A stretch of 64,000 bases of DNA from Thiothrix unzii (GTDB lineage Bacteria; Pseudomonadota; Gammaproteobacteria; Thiotrichales; Thiotrichaceae), in assembly GCF_017901175.1 (NCBI RefSeq), contig NZ_CP072793.1, forward strand, positions 2,604,001 through 2,668,000. The letters are read 5' to 3'. The notes under the pieces were generated by a model, which was not told the DNA's origin, searched no databases, and saw only the letters and a list, made by a program, of their open reading frames with translations. The translations under genes and the position numbers were made by a program. Of the stretch, positions 1 through 8,695 are shown one piece after another (positions within the stretch are counted from its first letter, which is position 1; each line of letters starts with the position of its first letter).

Positions 1-293
1 AAGTAGAAGCGATGGCCTGCGCCAAACCTGTTGTCAGCACCCGCCTCAACAACGGCGTTGATTTTGTGAACCAACACGGCGTTACTGGTTTAACCGTTCC
101 ACCGAGCGACATAGTAGCACTCGCTCAAGCATTAAATCAGTTACTCACTGATCCGTCTCTGCGTGAAAAACTAGGGCAACAGGCGCGAGAACGCGCAGTA
201 AATGAATTTTCACTAACAGCAATGGGACAAAAAACCCTCCAACTGTATGAGCGAATAACGTCCCAAACCAAACAATACATCAAGCTAAGTTAA
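1..293 (+). CDS. Glycosyltransferase family 4, C-terminal fragment (cut by window edge)
   Basis: The frame is open to the left edge, so only the last ~97 residues are seen. The start matches the end of GT-B (GT4) enzymes: EAMACAKPVVST is the conserved segment just after the second nucleotide-sugar-binding glutamates, followed by the typical helix 'ALAQALNQLLTDPSLREKLG' and 'RERAVNEFS'. Such enzymes transfer a sugar from a nucleotide donor to a growing glycan at the inner membrane. It ends 1 base before the GTG of the next gene, so translation is probably coupled. Donor and acceptor cannot be told from this fragment. Confidence 0.85.
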   Translation, partial: VEAMACAKPVVSTRLNNGVDFVNQHGVTGLTVPPSDIVALAQALNQLLTDPSLREKLGQQARERAVNEFSLTAMGQKTLQLYERITSQTKQYIKLS

Positions 294-294
294 T

Positions 295-1269
295 GTGAAC
301 ATCCTAGTCACTGGCTCTTCCGGCTTCATCGGCTCACAACTTTGCCCAACACTCAGCAGTCGGGGCTATACGCCGCATCCGATCTCCCGCACAACCTTTG
401 GTGACATCACCCCCCATACCCACTGGTTAGATAAACTCAAGGGCGTTGACTGCATTATTCACCTAGCCTCTCGCGTCCACATCATGAAAGATTCTGCTGC
501 TGACCCATTAGCAGCATTCCGCCACATCAATACCGCCGCCACCCTCAATTTAGCCAACCAAGCAGCCCAAGCAGGTGTGCGCCGCTTCATATTCCTCAGC
601 TCCATCAAAGTCAACGGCGAAACCACCCAACCTGGTCAACCCTTCACGGCTTCGACTACGCTCAGCCACCATTCATTCCCTCCCCCCTCTACCTCTGGGA
701 GAGGGGCTGGGGGTGAGGGTCTTTCTGACCCCTACGCCCTTTCCAAACACGAAGCCGAACAAGGCTTACGCGCCATCGCCCAACAAACCGGCCTAGAAAT
801 CGTCATTATTCGCCCTCCACTCGTCTATGGCTCCGAAGTTAAAGCCAATTTCCTGCAACTCATGCACTGGCTACGTCAAGGCATACCTCTTCCCTTGGGC
901 AGCATCCACAACCACCGCAGCCTCGTTGCCCTACCCAACCTCATCGACCTGATCATCACCTGCATTGACCATCCCGCCGCAGCCAATCAAACTTTCCTTG
1001 TCAGTGACGGAGAAGACCTTTCCACCACCCAACTTTTGCAACGCCTGAGTGCAGCACTCGACAAACCAACCCGTTTGCTCCCCATCCCTCAAAAACTCCT
1101 CGAAATCACCCTAACCCTACTTGGCAAACGCGCCATCGCGCAACGTCTATGCGGCAATCTGCAAGTTGACATCAGTAAAACCCGCGACCTGCTCGGCTGG
1201 AATCCCCCAGTCAGCGTTGATGAAGCCCTCCGCCAAACCGCGCAAGCCTACCTACAATCTCAACGTTAA
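295..1269 (+). CDS. NAD-dependent epimerase/dehydratase (extended SDR) with in-frame repeat insertion
   Basis: 324 residues. Rossmann motif TGSSGFIG (residues 6-13) and catalytic YxxxK (Y147, K151, in DPYALSK) mark an extended short-chain dehydrogenase that epimerises or reduces a UDP-sugar. Enzymes of this type usually sit just before the initiating sugar transferase in O-antigen loci, as here. Start is a GTG (295), probably coupled to the preceding stop. Residues ~119-144, between PFT and the catalytic Tyr, are low-complexity (ASTTLSHH, then PPPSTSGRGAGGEG). They are encoded by a GC-rich palindromic repeat with relatives elsewhere in the window; this segment is normally only about 8 residues long. 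The enzyme may still fold, as the insert lies in a surface loop. Exact substrate unknown. Confidence 0.85.
   Translation: MNILVTGSSGFIGSQLCPTLSSRGYTPHPISRTTFGDITPHTHWLDKLKGVDCIIHLASRVHIMKDSAADPLAAFRHINTAATLNLANQAAQAGVRRFIFLSSIKVNGETTQPGQPFTASTTLSHHSFPPPSTSGRGAGGEGLSDPYALSKHEAEQGLRAIAQQTGLEIVIIRPPLVYGSEVKANFLQLMHWLRQGIPLPLGSIHNHRSLVALPNLIDLIITCIDHPAAANQTFLVSDGEDLSTTQLLQRLSAALDKPTRLLPIPQKLLEITLTLLGKRAIAQRLCGNLQVDISKTRDLLGWNPPVSVDEALRQTAQAYLQSQR
648..722. repeat. Composite dispersed repeat inside SDR coding sequence
   Basis: Two repeat motifs are joined. The first, at 648-668, contains CTTCGACTACGCTCAGCC; the same motif (one mismatch) is in the restriction-modification gene at 21675-21695. The second, at about 677-720, is a hairpin of C-rich and G-rich arms (CCCCTCT / AGAGGGG) followed by GGGGGTGAGGG. 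It is related in sequence and layout to 49880-49924. The whole insert keeps the reading frame. Confidence 0.75.
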
Positions 1270-1320
1270 AGCGTGCTACAATCGGCAACGTCATCATTTT
1301 TACACGGGCGAGGTAACACT

Positions 1321-1926
1321 ATGACAATGCCAGCTTTAAAACAAACCTACATCCCTTTCGATGACTATCTGGAAGGCGAACGCGACGTAGATACTCGCAG
1401 CGAATATATTGACGGTGAAATCTACGCAATGGCAGGTGCAAGTGAAACCCATAACACTATTGCGGGTTCTTTTTTCGCCAGCATAGAACCTCATCTCAAA
1501 GATACCTGCCGCGTCTGGCAATCTGACATGAAAGTGGTCGGCAGAACCCGCGACGACAAACCGTTTTCCTATTACCCCGACATTATGGCGGCCTGTGGTG
1601 AAAATACTGACGACCCCTATTACCGTACCAACCCCATCCTCATTATCGAAGTGCTATCCGGCTCAACCAAGCGGGTTGACCTGAAAGAAAAATTCGATAA
1701 TTACACCCAAATTCCCTCCTTGCTGGAATACGTCGTAGTTTCGCAGGAAACACCCTATTTGCGGGTTTATCGCCGCCGCACCAATTGGCAATTAGAATCT
1801 CATTACGCCGAAGATACCTTAGTGCTGGAATCCGTTGGTTTACAAATAGCCGTACACCATATTTACCGCAGAGTCAGACGTGAAGTTGGACTGGATGTCC
1901 CATTCCCCATGAAGAAAAACGGATAA
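1321..1926 (+). CDS. Uma2-family putative restriction endonuclease-like protein
   Basis: 201 residues from the ATG at 1321, chosen because GAGGTAAC lies 5 bases upstream; an upstream in-frame ATG is possible but has no ribosome-binding site. The order is N-terminal 'FDDYLEGERD..RSEYIDGEIYAMAGAS..H', a central YYPDIM and ILIIEVLS. It matches the Uma2 (DUF820) PD-(D/E)xK nuclease-like fold, with D and E supplying the metal site. Biological role of the family is unproven. It lies between the epimerase and the sugar transferase of a polysaccharide operon, so it is probably an insertion; the downstream gene starts 6 bases later. Confidence 0.85.
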   Translation: MTMPALKQTYIPFDDYLEGERDVDTRSEYIDGEIYAMAGASETHNTIAGSFFASIEPHLKDTCRVWQSDMKVVGRTRDDKPFSYYPDIMAACGENTDDPYYRTNPILIIEVLSGSTKRVDLKEKFDNYTQIPSLLEYVVVSQETPYLRVYRRRTNWQLESHYAEDTLVLESVGLQIAVHHIYRRVRREVGLDVPFPMKKNG

Positions 1927-1932
1927 CGTATT

Positions 1933-2484
1933 ATGACCCGCCTGCTCGACATTTTCTTTGCCAGCGTTGGCTTAATCCTCGGCTCACCATTATTATTGCT
2001 GCTGACCTTCCTAGGTTGGTTCGATACTCGTTCGCCATTATTCCGCCAAACCCGTGTCGGGCGTAACCAACAACCTTTCACACTGGTGAAATTCCGTACC
2101 ATGAGCGTTGGCACTGCTTCCGTCGCCACCCACCTTGCCAGCAGCAATGCCATCACCCCATTTGGCAGTTTTTTGCGCCGCACCAAACTTGATGAATTAC
2201 CACAACTCTGGAATGTCCTATGGGGCAATATGAGTTTGGTCGGCCCACGCCCGTGCCTACCCAACCAACATGAACTCATCGTAGCCCGTGAATCCCTCAA
2301 TGTCTTCACTGCTCTCCCCGGTATCACAGGTCTCGCCCAAGTACAGGGCATTGATATGTCCACCCCCGAAAAACTCGCCCAAGTCGATGCACAAATGCTG
2401 CAAACCCTCACTCTAAGTAATTACTTTCGCTATATTCTGCAAACCATTACTGGTAAAGGTCAGGGAGATCGCATCAAGGTATAG
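1933..2484 (+). CDS. Initiating sugar transferase (PglC/WcaJ-type phosphoglycosyl transferase)
   Basis: 183 residues, the small monotopic form. An N-terminal hydrophobic re-entrant helix (LLDIFFASVGLILGSPLLLLL) is followed by the family motifs PLFRQTRVGRN, FTLVKFRTM, 'LRRTKLDELPQLWNVL' and MSLVGPRP. The enzyme moves a phospho-sugar from a UDP-sugar to undecaprenyl phosphate, the first membrane step of glycan assembly. It lies between the epimerase (which could supply its UDP-sugar) and the WbpM-type dehydratase. The bacillosamine/QuiNAc/FucNAc route is plausible but not shown. Confidence 0.9.
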   Translation: MTRLLDIFFASVGLILGSPLLLLLTFLGWFDTRSPLFRQTRVGRNQQPFTLVKFRTMSVGTASVATHLASSNAITPFGSFLRRTKLDELPQLWNVLWGNMSLVGPRPCLPNQHELIVARESLNVFTALPGITGLAQVQGIDMSTPEKLAQVDAQMLQTLTLSNYFRYILQTITGKGQGDRIKV

Positions 2485-2544
2485 CTCCTACCTCATAAAG
2501 CCATGCTATAGTTGCTCCATTCTCCATGAGCACATGAATCCCGG

Positions 2545-4440
2545 ATGCTAACCAAACTCTCCAAACCACTATTCCAGCTACCGCGTTGGCAAAAACGTTT
2601 CCTTTTGCTTACTCTTGACTGCCTATTAATTCCTTTTGCAATCTGGGCATCATTTGCATTACGCTACAGTACGTGGACACCGCCACTCAATGATGGTGTG
2701 TGGCTTTTCATTCTTGCACCACTGTTTGCTGTACCCGTTTTCATTCGGTTGGGTTTATACAGAGCCATTATCCGTTATATTACTGGTGATGCGATGATAG
2801 CGGTGTTGCATGGTGTCACGCTATCTACAATGGCACTATCCCTCATCAGTACTCTAATACGTTTGGAAGGCATTCCTCGCTCCATTTACATTATTTACTG
2901 GGGGACTGCATTTTTGCTGATTGGTGGTAGCCGTTATTGGATGCGCCGTCAATTTCAACGCCTACACAACCGCCAATATGACCGCACCCGCATTATTATT
3001 TACGGCGCGGGTAACTCAGGAATGCAACTTGCCACTGCCCTATCTAGTAGCACTGAATTCCGTCCTGTCGCCTTGATAGATGATAATCCCACATTACACA
3101 AAGCTAATATACAGGGCTTAAAAGTCCATGCACCGGATGAATTACCTAGTTTGGTCGAATCGCTCGATGTAGGACAAATCCTGCTAGCACTCCCTTCTGC
3201 AAGCCATGCACGTCGTAAAGAAATCCTGCAAACACTTGAGCCTCTACCCGTCCAAGTTCGTACCCTTCCCAGCATCACAGATCTAGTCGACGGCAATCTG
3301 ACCTTGGGCGACATCCGTGACATACCTATCGAAGACTTACTGGGACGAGACCCAATCCCACCCAACACTCAACTGCTACAAGCGAATATCACCGACAAGA
3401 TTGTCATGGTCACAGGCGCAGGCGGCTCTATCGGTTCGGAACTGTGCCGCCAAATTGCCAAACTATCCCCCAGTCAATTGTTGTTGTTTGAGCAAAGCGA
3501 ATTCGCGCTTTACACCATTGACCAAGAATTACGTACTGAAACCCACTGCCCCGTTATTCCGTTACTCGGCTCTGTCACCGATAGCGGGCGGATGCAACAA
3601 ATATTACGCACCTTTGGCGTGCAAACCATTTACCACGCCGCTGCGTACAAACACGTTCCGATGGTCGAACACAACGTGCTGGAAGGCATCCGTAACAACG
3701 TCCTAGGCACATGGCGCACCGCCCAAGCCGCGCAACAATGCGGCGTGGAAACCTTCGTACTGATTTCCACCGACAAAGCCGTGCGTCCCACTAACACGAT
3801 GGGTGCAACCAAGCGTTGTGCAGAATTATTGTTACAAGCGTTAGCGGAGGAAAGTAAAACCACTCGCTTTACAATGGTACGTTTCGGTAACGTCCTCGGC
3901 TCCAGCGGTTCAGTCGTGCCACTTTTCTGTGAGCAAATCCGCCAAGGTGGCCCCATCACCCTAACCCATTCGGAAATTATCCGTTACTTTATGACGATTC
4001 CTGAAGCTGCCCAATTGGTGATTCAAGCCGGGGCAATGGGCGAAGGCGGCGATGTTTTCGTACTGGATATGGGCGAACCCGTGCGTATTTACGACCTTGC
4101 CAAACGCATGATCAAGCTCAGCGGGCTTCAAGTGCGAGACGAGCAACACCCAGAGGGTGACATAGAAATCCGCGTTACGGGTTTACGCCCCGGTGAAAAA
4201 CTCTATGAGGAATTGCTTATCGGCGATAATGTTTTACCTACACAACATCATCGAATTTTACGCGCCCAAGAAAATCAGATCTCGATTGATGCACTGAAAA
4301 GTTACGTCCAACAATTTGAAATGTTAATCGCTGCTCAAAATCCAGCAGCCGCCAGAAGCGTTCTGCAACAAGCGGTGCAAGAATTCAAACCACAATGTGA
4401 TGTGGTTGACTCTCTACATCGTCTACCCATAGCTGCATAA
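2545..4440 (+). CDS. Membrane UDP-GlcNAc 4,6-dehydratase-like protein (WbpM/FlaA1/CapD/PglF family)
   Basis: 631 residues, full family length. About four transmembrane helices occupy the first ~120 residues. A CoA-binding-like Rossmann region follows ([14 protein letters not shown]), then the catalytic SDR domain with [12 protein letters not shown] and [17 protein letters not shown], where the usual YxxxK is replaced by MxxxK as in WbpM. These enzymes make UDP-4-keto-6-deoxy-GlcNAc, feeding QuiNAc, FucNAc or bacillosamine synthesis. It is the last gene of the left polysaccharide operon. A downstream C-terminal [12 protein letters not shown] is the conserved family tail. Confidence 0.93.
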   Translation: MLTKLSKPLFQLPRWQKRFLLLTLDCLLIPFAIWASFALRYSTWTPPLNDGVWLFILAPLFAVPVFIRLGLYRAIIRYITGDAMIAVLHGVTLSTMALSLISTLIRLEGIPRSIYIIYWGTAFLLIGGSRYWMRRQFQRLHNRQYDRTRIIIYGAGNSGMQLATALSSSTEFRPVALIDDNPTLHKANIQGLKVHAPDELPSLVESLDVGQILLALPSASHARRKEILQTLEPLPVQVRTLPSITDLVDGNLTLGDIRDIPIEDLLGRDPIPPNTQLLQANITDKIVMVTGAGGSIGSELCRQIAKLSPSQLLLFEQSEFALYTIDQELRTETHCPVIPLLGSVTDSGRMQQILRTFGVQTIYHAAAYKHVPMVEHNVLEGIRNNVLGTWRTAQAAQQCGVETFVLISTDKAVRPTNTMGATKRCAELLLQALAEESKTTRFTMVRFGNVLGSSGSVVPLFCEQIRQGGPITLTHSEIIRYFMTIPEAAQLVIQAGAMGEGGDVFVLDMGEPVRIYDLAKRMIKLSGLQVRDEQHPEGDIEIRVTGLRPGEKLYEELLIGDNVLPTQHHRILRAQENQISIDALKSYVQQFEMLIAAQNPAAARSVLQQAVQEFKPQCDVVDSLHRLPIAA

Positions 4441-4508
4441 TCTCCTACCCCCACCCGCCCCAATATTGCATAATCCCTCCCTTTAGCATCAGCGACAGGG
4501 AGTTTTGG

Positions 4509-6173
4509 ATGGCGCAATTCATTTACACCATGAACGGTGTCGGCAAGATCGTACCGCCGAACCGTTTCATCCTCAAAGACATTTACCTCAACTTTTTCCC
4601 CGGTGCGAAAATCGGGGTGCTCGGCTATAACGGCGCGGGCAAATCCACCCTGTTGCGCATTATGGCAGGGCTGGACACCGATATTGTGGGCGAAGCGCGT
4701 CCGCAACCCGGCATTAATATTGGCTACCTTTCGCAAGAGCCACAGCTTGACCCTAGCAAGGACGTGCGTGGTAACGTCGAAGAAGGCTTAAAAGTCATCA
4801 AAGACGCACAGGCACGGCTGGACGAAGTTTACGCTGCCTATGCCGAACCCGATGCCGATTTTGACGCACTCGCCGCCGAACAAGGGCGTTTGGAAAATAT
4901 CCTGCAAGCGTCCGACGCGCACAACCTCGAACACACCCTCGAAGTCGCCGCCGACGCACTGCGCCTGCCACCGTGGGATGCGGATGTTTCCACGCTTTCC
5001 GGTGGTGAAAAACGCCGCGTCGCGCTGTGTCGCTTGCTGCTGTCTTCCCCCGACATGCTCATTCTTGACGAACCGACCAACCATTTGGATGCCGAATCTG
5101 TGGCTTGGCTGGAACGCTTCCTGCAAGATTTCCAAGGCACGGTCGTTGCTGTCACCCATGACCGCTACTTCCTCGATAATGTGGCTGGCTGGATTCTGGA
5201 ACTCGACCGAGGACAAGGTATCCCGTGGGAAGGCAACTATTCCTCATGGCTGGAGCAAAAGCAAAACCGTCTTGCCCAAGAGAGCAAGTCTGAGCAAGGC
5301 CGCCAAAAAGCCATGAAACAGGAATTGGAATGGGTACGTTCCAACCCCAAAGGCCGCCACGCCAAGAGCAAAGCGCGGATGCAACGCTTTGAGGAACTCT
5401 CTTCCAGCGATTACCAAAAACGCGCCGAAACTAACGAAATTTACATTGCTCCCGGCCCGCGTCTCGGTGATACCGTCATTGAAGCCAACGGCATCAGCAA
5501 ATCCTTCGGTGATCGTTTACTGTACGAAAACGTCAGTTTCAGCCTACCCAAAGGCGGCATTGTCGGCATTATCGGCCCTAACGGCGCGGGTAAAACCACT
5601 CTGTTCCGCATGATTACCGGGCAAGAACAACCGGATGCCGGTACATTCAAAGTCGGCGAAACCGTCAAAATTGCCTACGTCGATCAATCGCGTGAAGACC
5701 TTGACCCCAATAAAACCGTGTGGCAGGAAATTGCCGACGGACACGACATTATGACGGTTGGCGGTTATCAAATTCAGTCACGGGCGTATTGCGGACGTTT
5801 CAACTTCAAGGGTGATTCCCAGCAAAAACGCCTGTGCGATTTATCGGGCGGGGAACGCAACCGCGTGCATCTGGCAAAATTGCTCAAAGAGGGCGGCAAC
5901 CTGTTGCTGCTCGACGAACCCACTAACGACCTCGACGTGGAAACCTTGCGGGCATTGGAAGAAGCGATCCTCAACTTCCCCGGCTGTGCGGTGGTGATTT
6001 CGCATGACCGCTGGTTCTTAGACCGGATTGCGACGCACATCCTCGCGTTTGAAGGCGATTCGCAAGTGACGTGGTTTGAAGGGAATTACAGCGATTACGA
6101 AGAAGACTATAAACGCCGCCACGGGAACGAGTTGCACCCGCAGCGGATTAAATACAAGCGGTTGAAGGCATAA
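4509..6173 (+). CDS. ettA: Energy-dependent translational throttle protein EttA (ABC-F ATPase)
   Basis: 554 residues, the usual EttA length. Two ABC domains without membrane segments: Walker [10 protein letters not shown], signature LSGGEKRRV, Walker [11 protein letters not shown]; then [29 protein letters not shown]. Between them are the arm and P-site tRNA-interaction motif ([31 protein letters not shown]). EttA binds the ribosomal E site and gates the first peptide bond according to ATP/ADP. A GGGAG ribosome-binding site precedes the ATG. It is monocistronic, with a hairpin terminator immediately downstream. Confidence 0.96.
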   Translation: MAQFIYTMNGVGKIVPPNRFILKDIYLNFFPGAKIGVLGYNGAGKSTLLRIMAGLDTDIVGEARPQPGINIGYLSQEPQLDPSKDVRGNVEEGLKVIKDAQARLDEVYAAYAEPDADFDALAAEQGRLENILQASDAHNLEHTLEVAADALRLPPWDADVSTLSGGEKRRVALCRLLLSSPDMLILDEPTNHLDAESVAWLERFLQDFQGTVVAVTHDRYFLDNVAGWILELDRGQGIPWEGNYSSWLEQKQNRLAQESKSEQGRQKAMKQELEWVRSNPKGRHAKSKARMQRFEELSSSDYQKRAETNEIYIAPGPRLGDTVIEANGISKSFGDRLLYENVSFSLPKGGIVGIIGPNGAGKTTLFRMITGQEQPDAGTFKVGETVKIAYVDQSREDLDPNKTVWQEIADGHDIMTVGGYQIQSRAYCGRFNFKGDSQQKRLCDLSGGERNRVHLAKLLKEGGNLLLLDEPTNDLDVETLRALEEAILNFPGCAVVISHDRWFLDRIATHILAFEGDSQVTWFEGNYSDYEEDYKRRHGNELHPQRIKYKRLKA

Positions 6174-6180
6174 GAGATCA

Positions 6181-6205
6181 GGCGCGGTTTCTCCGCGCCG
6201 TCTCT
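6181..6205. terminator. Hairpin terminator between convergent ettA and lytic transglycosylase
   Basis: A perfect 7-bp GC stem GGCGCGG/CCGCGCC with loop TTTCT (6181-6199) is followed by GTCTCTTTAAA. It begins 7 bases after the ettA stop and ends just before the stop of the minus-strand gene, so it may serve both. Confidence 0.7.
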
Positions 6206-7063
6206 TTAAAAATCAAATCCCCAACGCTCGTCCTTAGCGTTCGCCGCTGGCTTGGCGACGCGCTCATGAATTTTAGAAGCTAACGCTGAGCGGTCGGACT
6301 TACTGTGCGAAGCTTGCTCGCCTTCTGCCCAACGCCCGCACACCTCAACCCGTAACCGCTGCCCGTGTTCAACCGCGTAAGGGCGGGAAATCTTATTCAA
6401 AGCAGCCAAACGTCTGACGTTCATCCCATAACGTTTAGCAACGTTCTGAAGGGTTTCGTTGCCATGAATCGTGTATAAACTGTGAGTAACGACTTCACAG
6501 CTACCGGACTTTCCGCCACGAATCACTTGGGGCTGCTGCGCACGCTGCCCACCGGATAATTTCTGGTAAGCATTCAACACGCGGCGGGTGTACATCTGGG
6601 TTTCCTGAAACGGTACTGCTGTGCCATACATATCCACACGCCCTTCACCCGCGTTGTAAGCAGCGACAGCATGTGGCACGCTGCCACCGTAGCGCGTTAA
6701 CAACCAACGCAAATAACGTGCGCCACCGTGGATATTTTCGTTGGTATCAAAGCGGTTCGCCACCCCAAAACGCCGTGCTGTCGCAGGCATCAATTGCATC
6801 AAACCGCCCGCACCCTTATTGGACACCGCGCTGGGTCTAAAACAGCTTTCGGCAGTAATCACCGCTTTCAGGAGATTAGGGTTAACCCCGTTGGATCGGG
6901 CAGCAGAAACAATTTCATACTGGTAAGGATTCGCCAACGCATGTAACACTTGCGGGGCGTATTGATCACAGGCGGCAATAGCCGAAGAGCTGGAAAACGC
7001 AAACGCAGCAGGCACAAGCAACAGCGTCGCGCAACGCCTTACGGCGGACATACTCACTAACAC
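6206..7063 (-). CDS. Lytic transglycosylase (SLT) with LysM domain
   Basis: About 285 residues. A signal peptide (hydrophobic stretch ending SSSSAIA|ACD) is followed by an SLT domain with catalytic Glu in 'AVITAESCFRPSAVS', GAGGLMQLMPATA and 'AVAAYNAGEGRV'. A C-terminal LysM repeat (THSLYTIHGNETLQNVAKRYG..AALN) should bind peptidoglycan. It cleaves murein glycan strands in the periplasm. The start is uncertain: GTG at 7063 has GAGGA at good spacing; GTG 7087 and ATG 7051 are alternatives. Confidence 0.88.
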   Translation of the reverse strand: MLVSMSAVRRCATLLLVPAAFAFSSSSAIAACDQYAPQVLHALANPYQYEIVSAARSNGVNPNLLKAVITAESCFRPSAVSNKGAGGLMQLMPATARRFGVANRFDTNENIHGGARYLRWLLTRYGGSVPHAVAAYNAGEGRVDMYGTAVPFQETQMYTRRVLNAYQKLSGGQRAQQPQVIRGGKSGSCEVVTHSLYTIHGNETLQNVAKRYGMNVRRLAALNKISRPYAVEHGQRLRVEVCGRWAEGEQASHSKSDRSALASKIHERVAKPAANAKDERWGFDF

Positions 7064-7206
7064 AGACAATCCTCGTCTAATAAACACACATCGGTTTCAA
7101 CGTGAAATTTTCAATGGCTGATATAGCCTATGAAACCGCGCTATTGCTAATTGTTATTTTCTATTAGCGATAAGCCACTACTATGTAGTTCACCTAAACC
7201 GTTACG

Positions 7207-8046
7207 TCAAGCTGGCGCGTTATCCCAATCCTGCGCCATTGCCAGCAACTGTTCCAGCTCCTCGGCACTGAAACCCGCTTGCAATCGCGCTTCTATGAAA
7301 AACGGCCCGCGTAACGGCGTTTGCATCACACCACGAATTAACCGACGAAAGGTAGCATCCGCCTCCAGCCCGCGTTGCTCACAACAATACTGAAACCAAC
7401 GCGAACCAATCCGCACATGCCCAATTTCATCGCGTAAAATAATCGCCAGCACGTCCACCGTCGCCGTGTCACCGACTTCCTGCAACCGCTGCATCATCCC
7501 CGGTGTAACGTCCAAACCCCGCGCTTCCAGCACTCGTGGCACTAACGCCATGCGCACCATCACGTCATCAGCCGTTTTACACGCCTGTTCCCACAAACCG
7601 TTATGCGCCGGTAAATCACCGTAAACACAGTCAAAAGCCGCCAAGCGTTCCCGCAATAAACTGAAGTGGTACGCCTCTTCTGCCGCCACTTGCAACCAAT
7701 CCCCATAATACGCATCCGGCATTTCCCGGAATCGGTATACTGCATCCAAGGCTAGATTAATCGCGTTAAATTCAATGTGCGCCACCGCATGGAGCAAAGC
7801 TCGCCGCCCTTCCGGGGTTGATAATTTGCGCTGTTTGACTTGTTTGGGGTGAACCAGTTCGGGGCGTGGGGGACGACCGGGATCAGCAATCGCCAATACT
7901 TCATCCGCCACCGCAACATCGCGTACCAGCTGCCCTGCTTGCCAAGCGGCATAAAGTTGGGTTGCACACACCAGTTTTTGATCAACGTCCGCCGTCATTA
8001 AGCAAGCGTAAGCGGCGGTATACAGATTTTGCATTTTATCTGACAT
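7207..8046 (-). CDS. DUF455 ferritin-like protein
   Basis: 279 residues from ATG 8046, which has AGGAA 8 bases upstream. Di-metal ligand motifs of a ferritin-like four-helix bundle are visible: HAVAHIEFNAI, EEAYHFSLL and DEIGHVRIG. This matches the DUF455 family, whose reaction is not firmly established. The start overlaps the 3' end of the RloB-like gene by 11 bases. The two are probably co-transcribed, although DUF455 is usually found away from defence genes. Confidence 0.85.
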   Translation of the reverse strand: MSDKMQNLYTAAYACLMTADVDQKLVCATQLYAAWQAGQLVRDVAVADEVLAIADPGRPPRPELVHPKQVKQRKLSTPEGRRALLHAVAHIEFNAINLALDAVYRFREMPDAYYGDWLQVAAEEAYHFSLLRERLAAFDCVYGDLPAHNGLWEQACKTADDVMVRMALVPRVLEARGLDVTPGMMQRLQEVGDTATVDVLAIILRDEIGHVRIGSRWFQYCCEQRGLEADATFRRLIRGVMQTPLRGPFFIEARLQAGFSAEELEQLLAMAQDWDNAPA

Positions 8047-8686
8047 CACGCAATTCCTGTAAAAAGCGAACAAGGTTATGAATCTGAGTTGAAGGATTAT
8101 CTTCCCCACATTCCTCTGCTTCTTTATTACAACGGTCAGCATGGCCTAATGCTTGATCTAACTTATCATGTAATTCCAAAAAAATGCCTACTCGTTTTTT
8201 ATCATATTGAGGATAGACTTTCTGTAAATGATCAAAAACCTGTTTTGGTGTTAAACAAGAGGGACGAGAATAAGGAGGAAAATGAAGTAACAACCAAAAC
8301 TCAAAAGAAGGAACAGAGTATGCGGCATAGAAATCTGTCATCTTATCTATTTCTGCAATGACGTCACGAAAACCTGTATTTGCACCCATTTCGTCATCTT
8401 GATCAAATACGCAATATACCCTATCAAATGCATCGCCTTTTTCTTTTGAAACTTTATAGCGTTTCTTAGCATCATGCAGAATATTTTTGGCATTTCGACC
8501 GGAACTGCCTGCGGTCACTTCAACGGCATGAACAGCTTGCAGCTTGTATTCACGACGCAACTCCTTAAAATAATTCAACTCTGTCTTTGTACCTTCACAA
8601 ACGATCAGGACAGTCTGCCCAGCAGATTTCTGAGATTGCCCTTTCCGGCGCGTATCGGTTCTTTGCCTTGGTTGCCGCTTTGCCAC
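8036..8686 (-). CDS. RloB-like TOPRIM protein, putative nuclease of an abortive-infection pair
   Basis: 216 residues. A basic N-terminus is followed by TOPRIM-type motifs: VCEGTKTE (E31) and YCVFDQDDEM (D95, D97), the expected metal-binding acidic residues, then SFEFWLLLHF typical of RloB (PF13707). It lies 9 bases after the AAA ATPase, so the two form one transcription unit. By analogy with AbiL, PARIS and OLD-type pairs, the ATPase would sense infection and this subunit would act as a toxic nuclease; that function is inferred. The AT-rich base composition differs from neighbouring genes and suggests recent transfer. Confidence 0.82.
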   Translation of the reverse strand: MAKRQPRQRTDTRRKGQSQKSAGQTVLIVCEGTKTELNYFKELRREYKLQAVHAVEVTAGSSGRNAKNILHDAKKRYKVSKEKGDAFDRVYCVFDQDDEMGANTGFRDVIAEIDKMTDFYAAYSVPSFEFWLLLHFPPYSRPSCLTPKQVFDHLQKVYPQYDKKRVGIFLELHDKLDQALGHADRCNKEAEECGEDNPSTQIHNLVRFLQELRDVR

Positions 8687-8695
8687 GTCAATCCC

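Noticed and set aside
7143..7175. Inverted repeat after the DUF455 gene as a terminator
   Set aside because: The stem has mismatches and no T-run on the minus strand; support is too weak to list.
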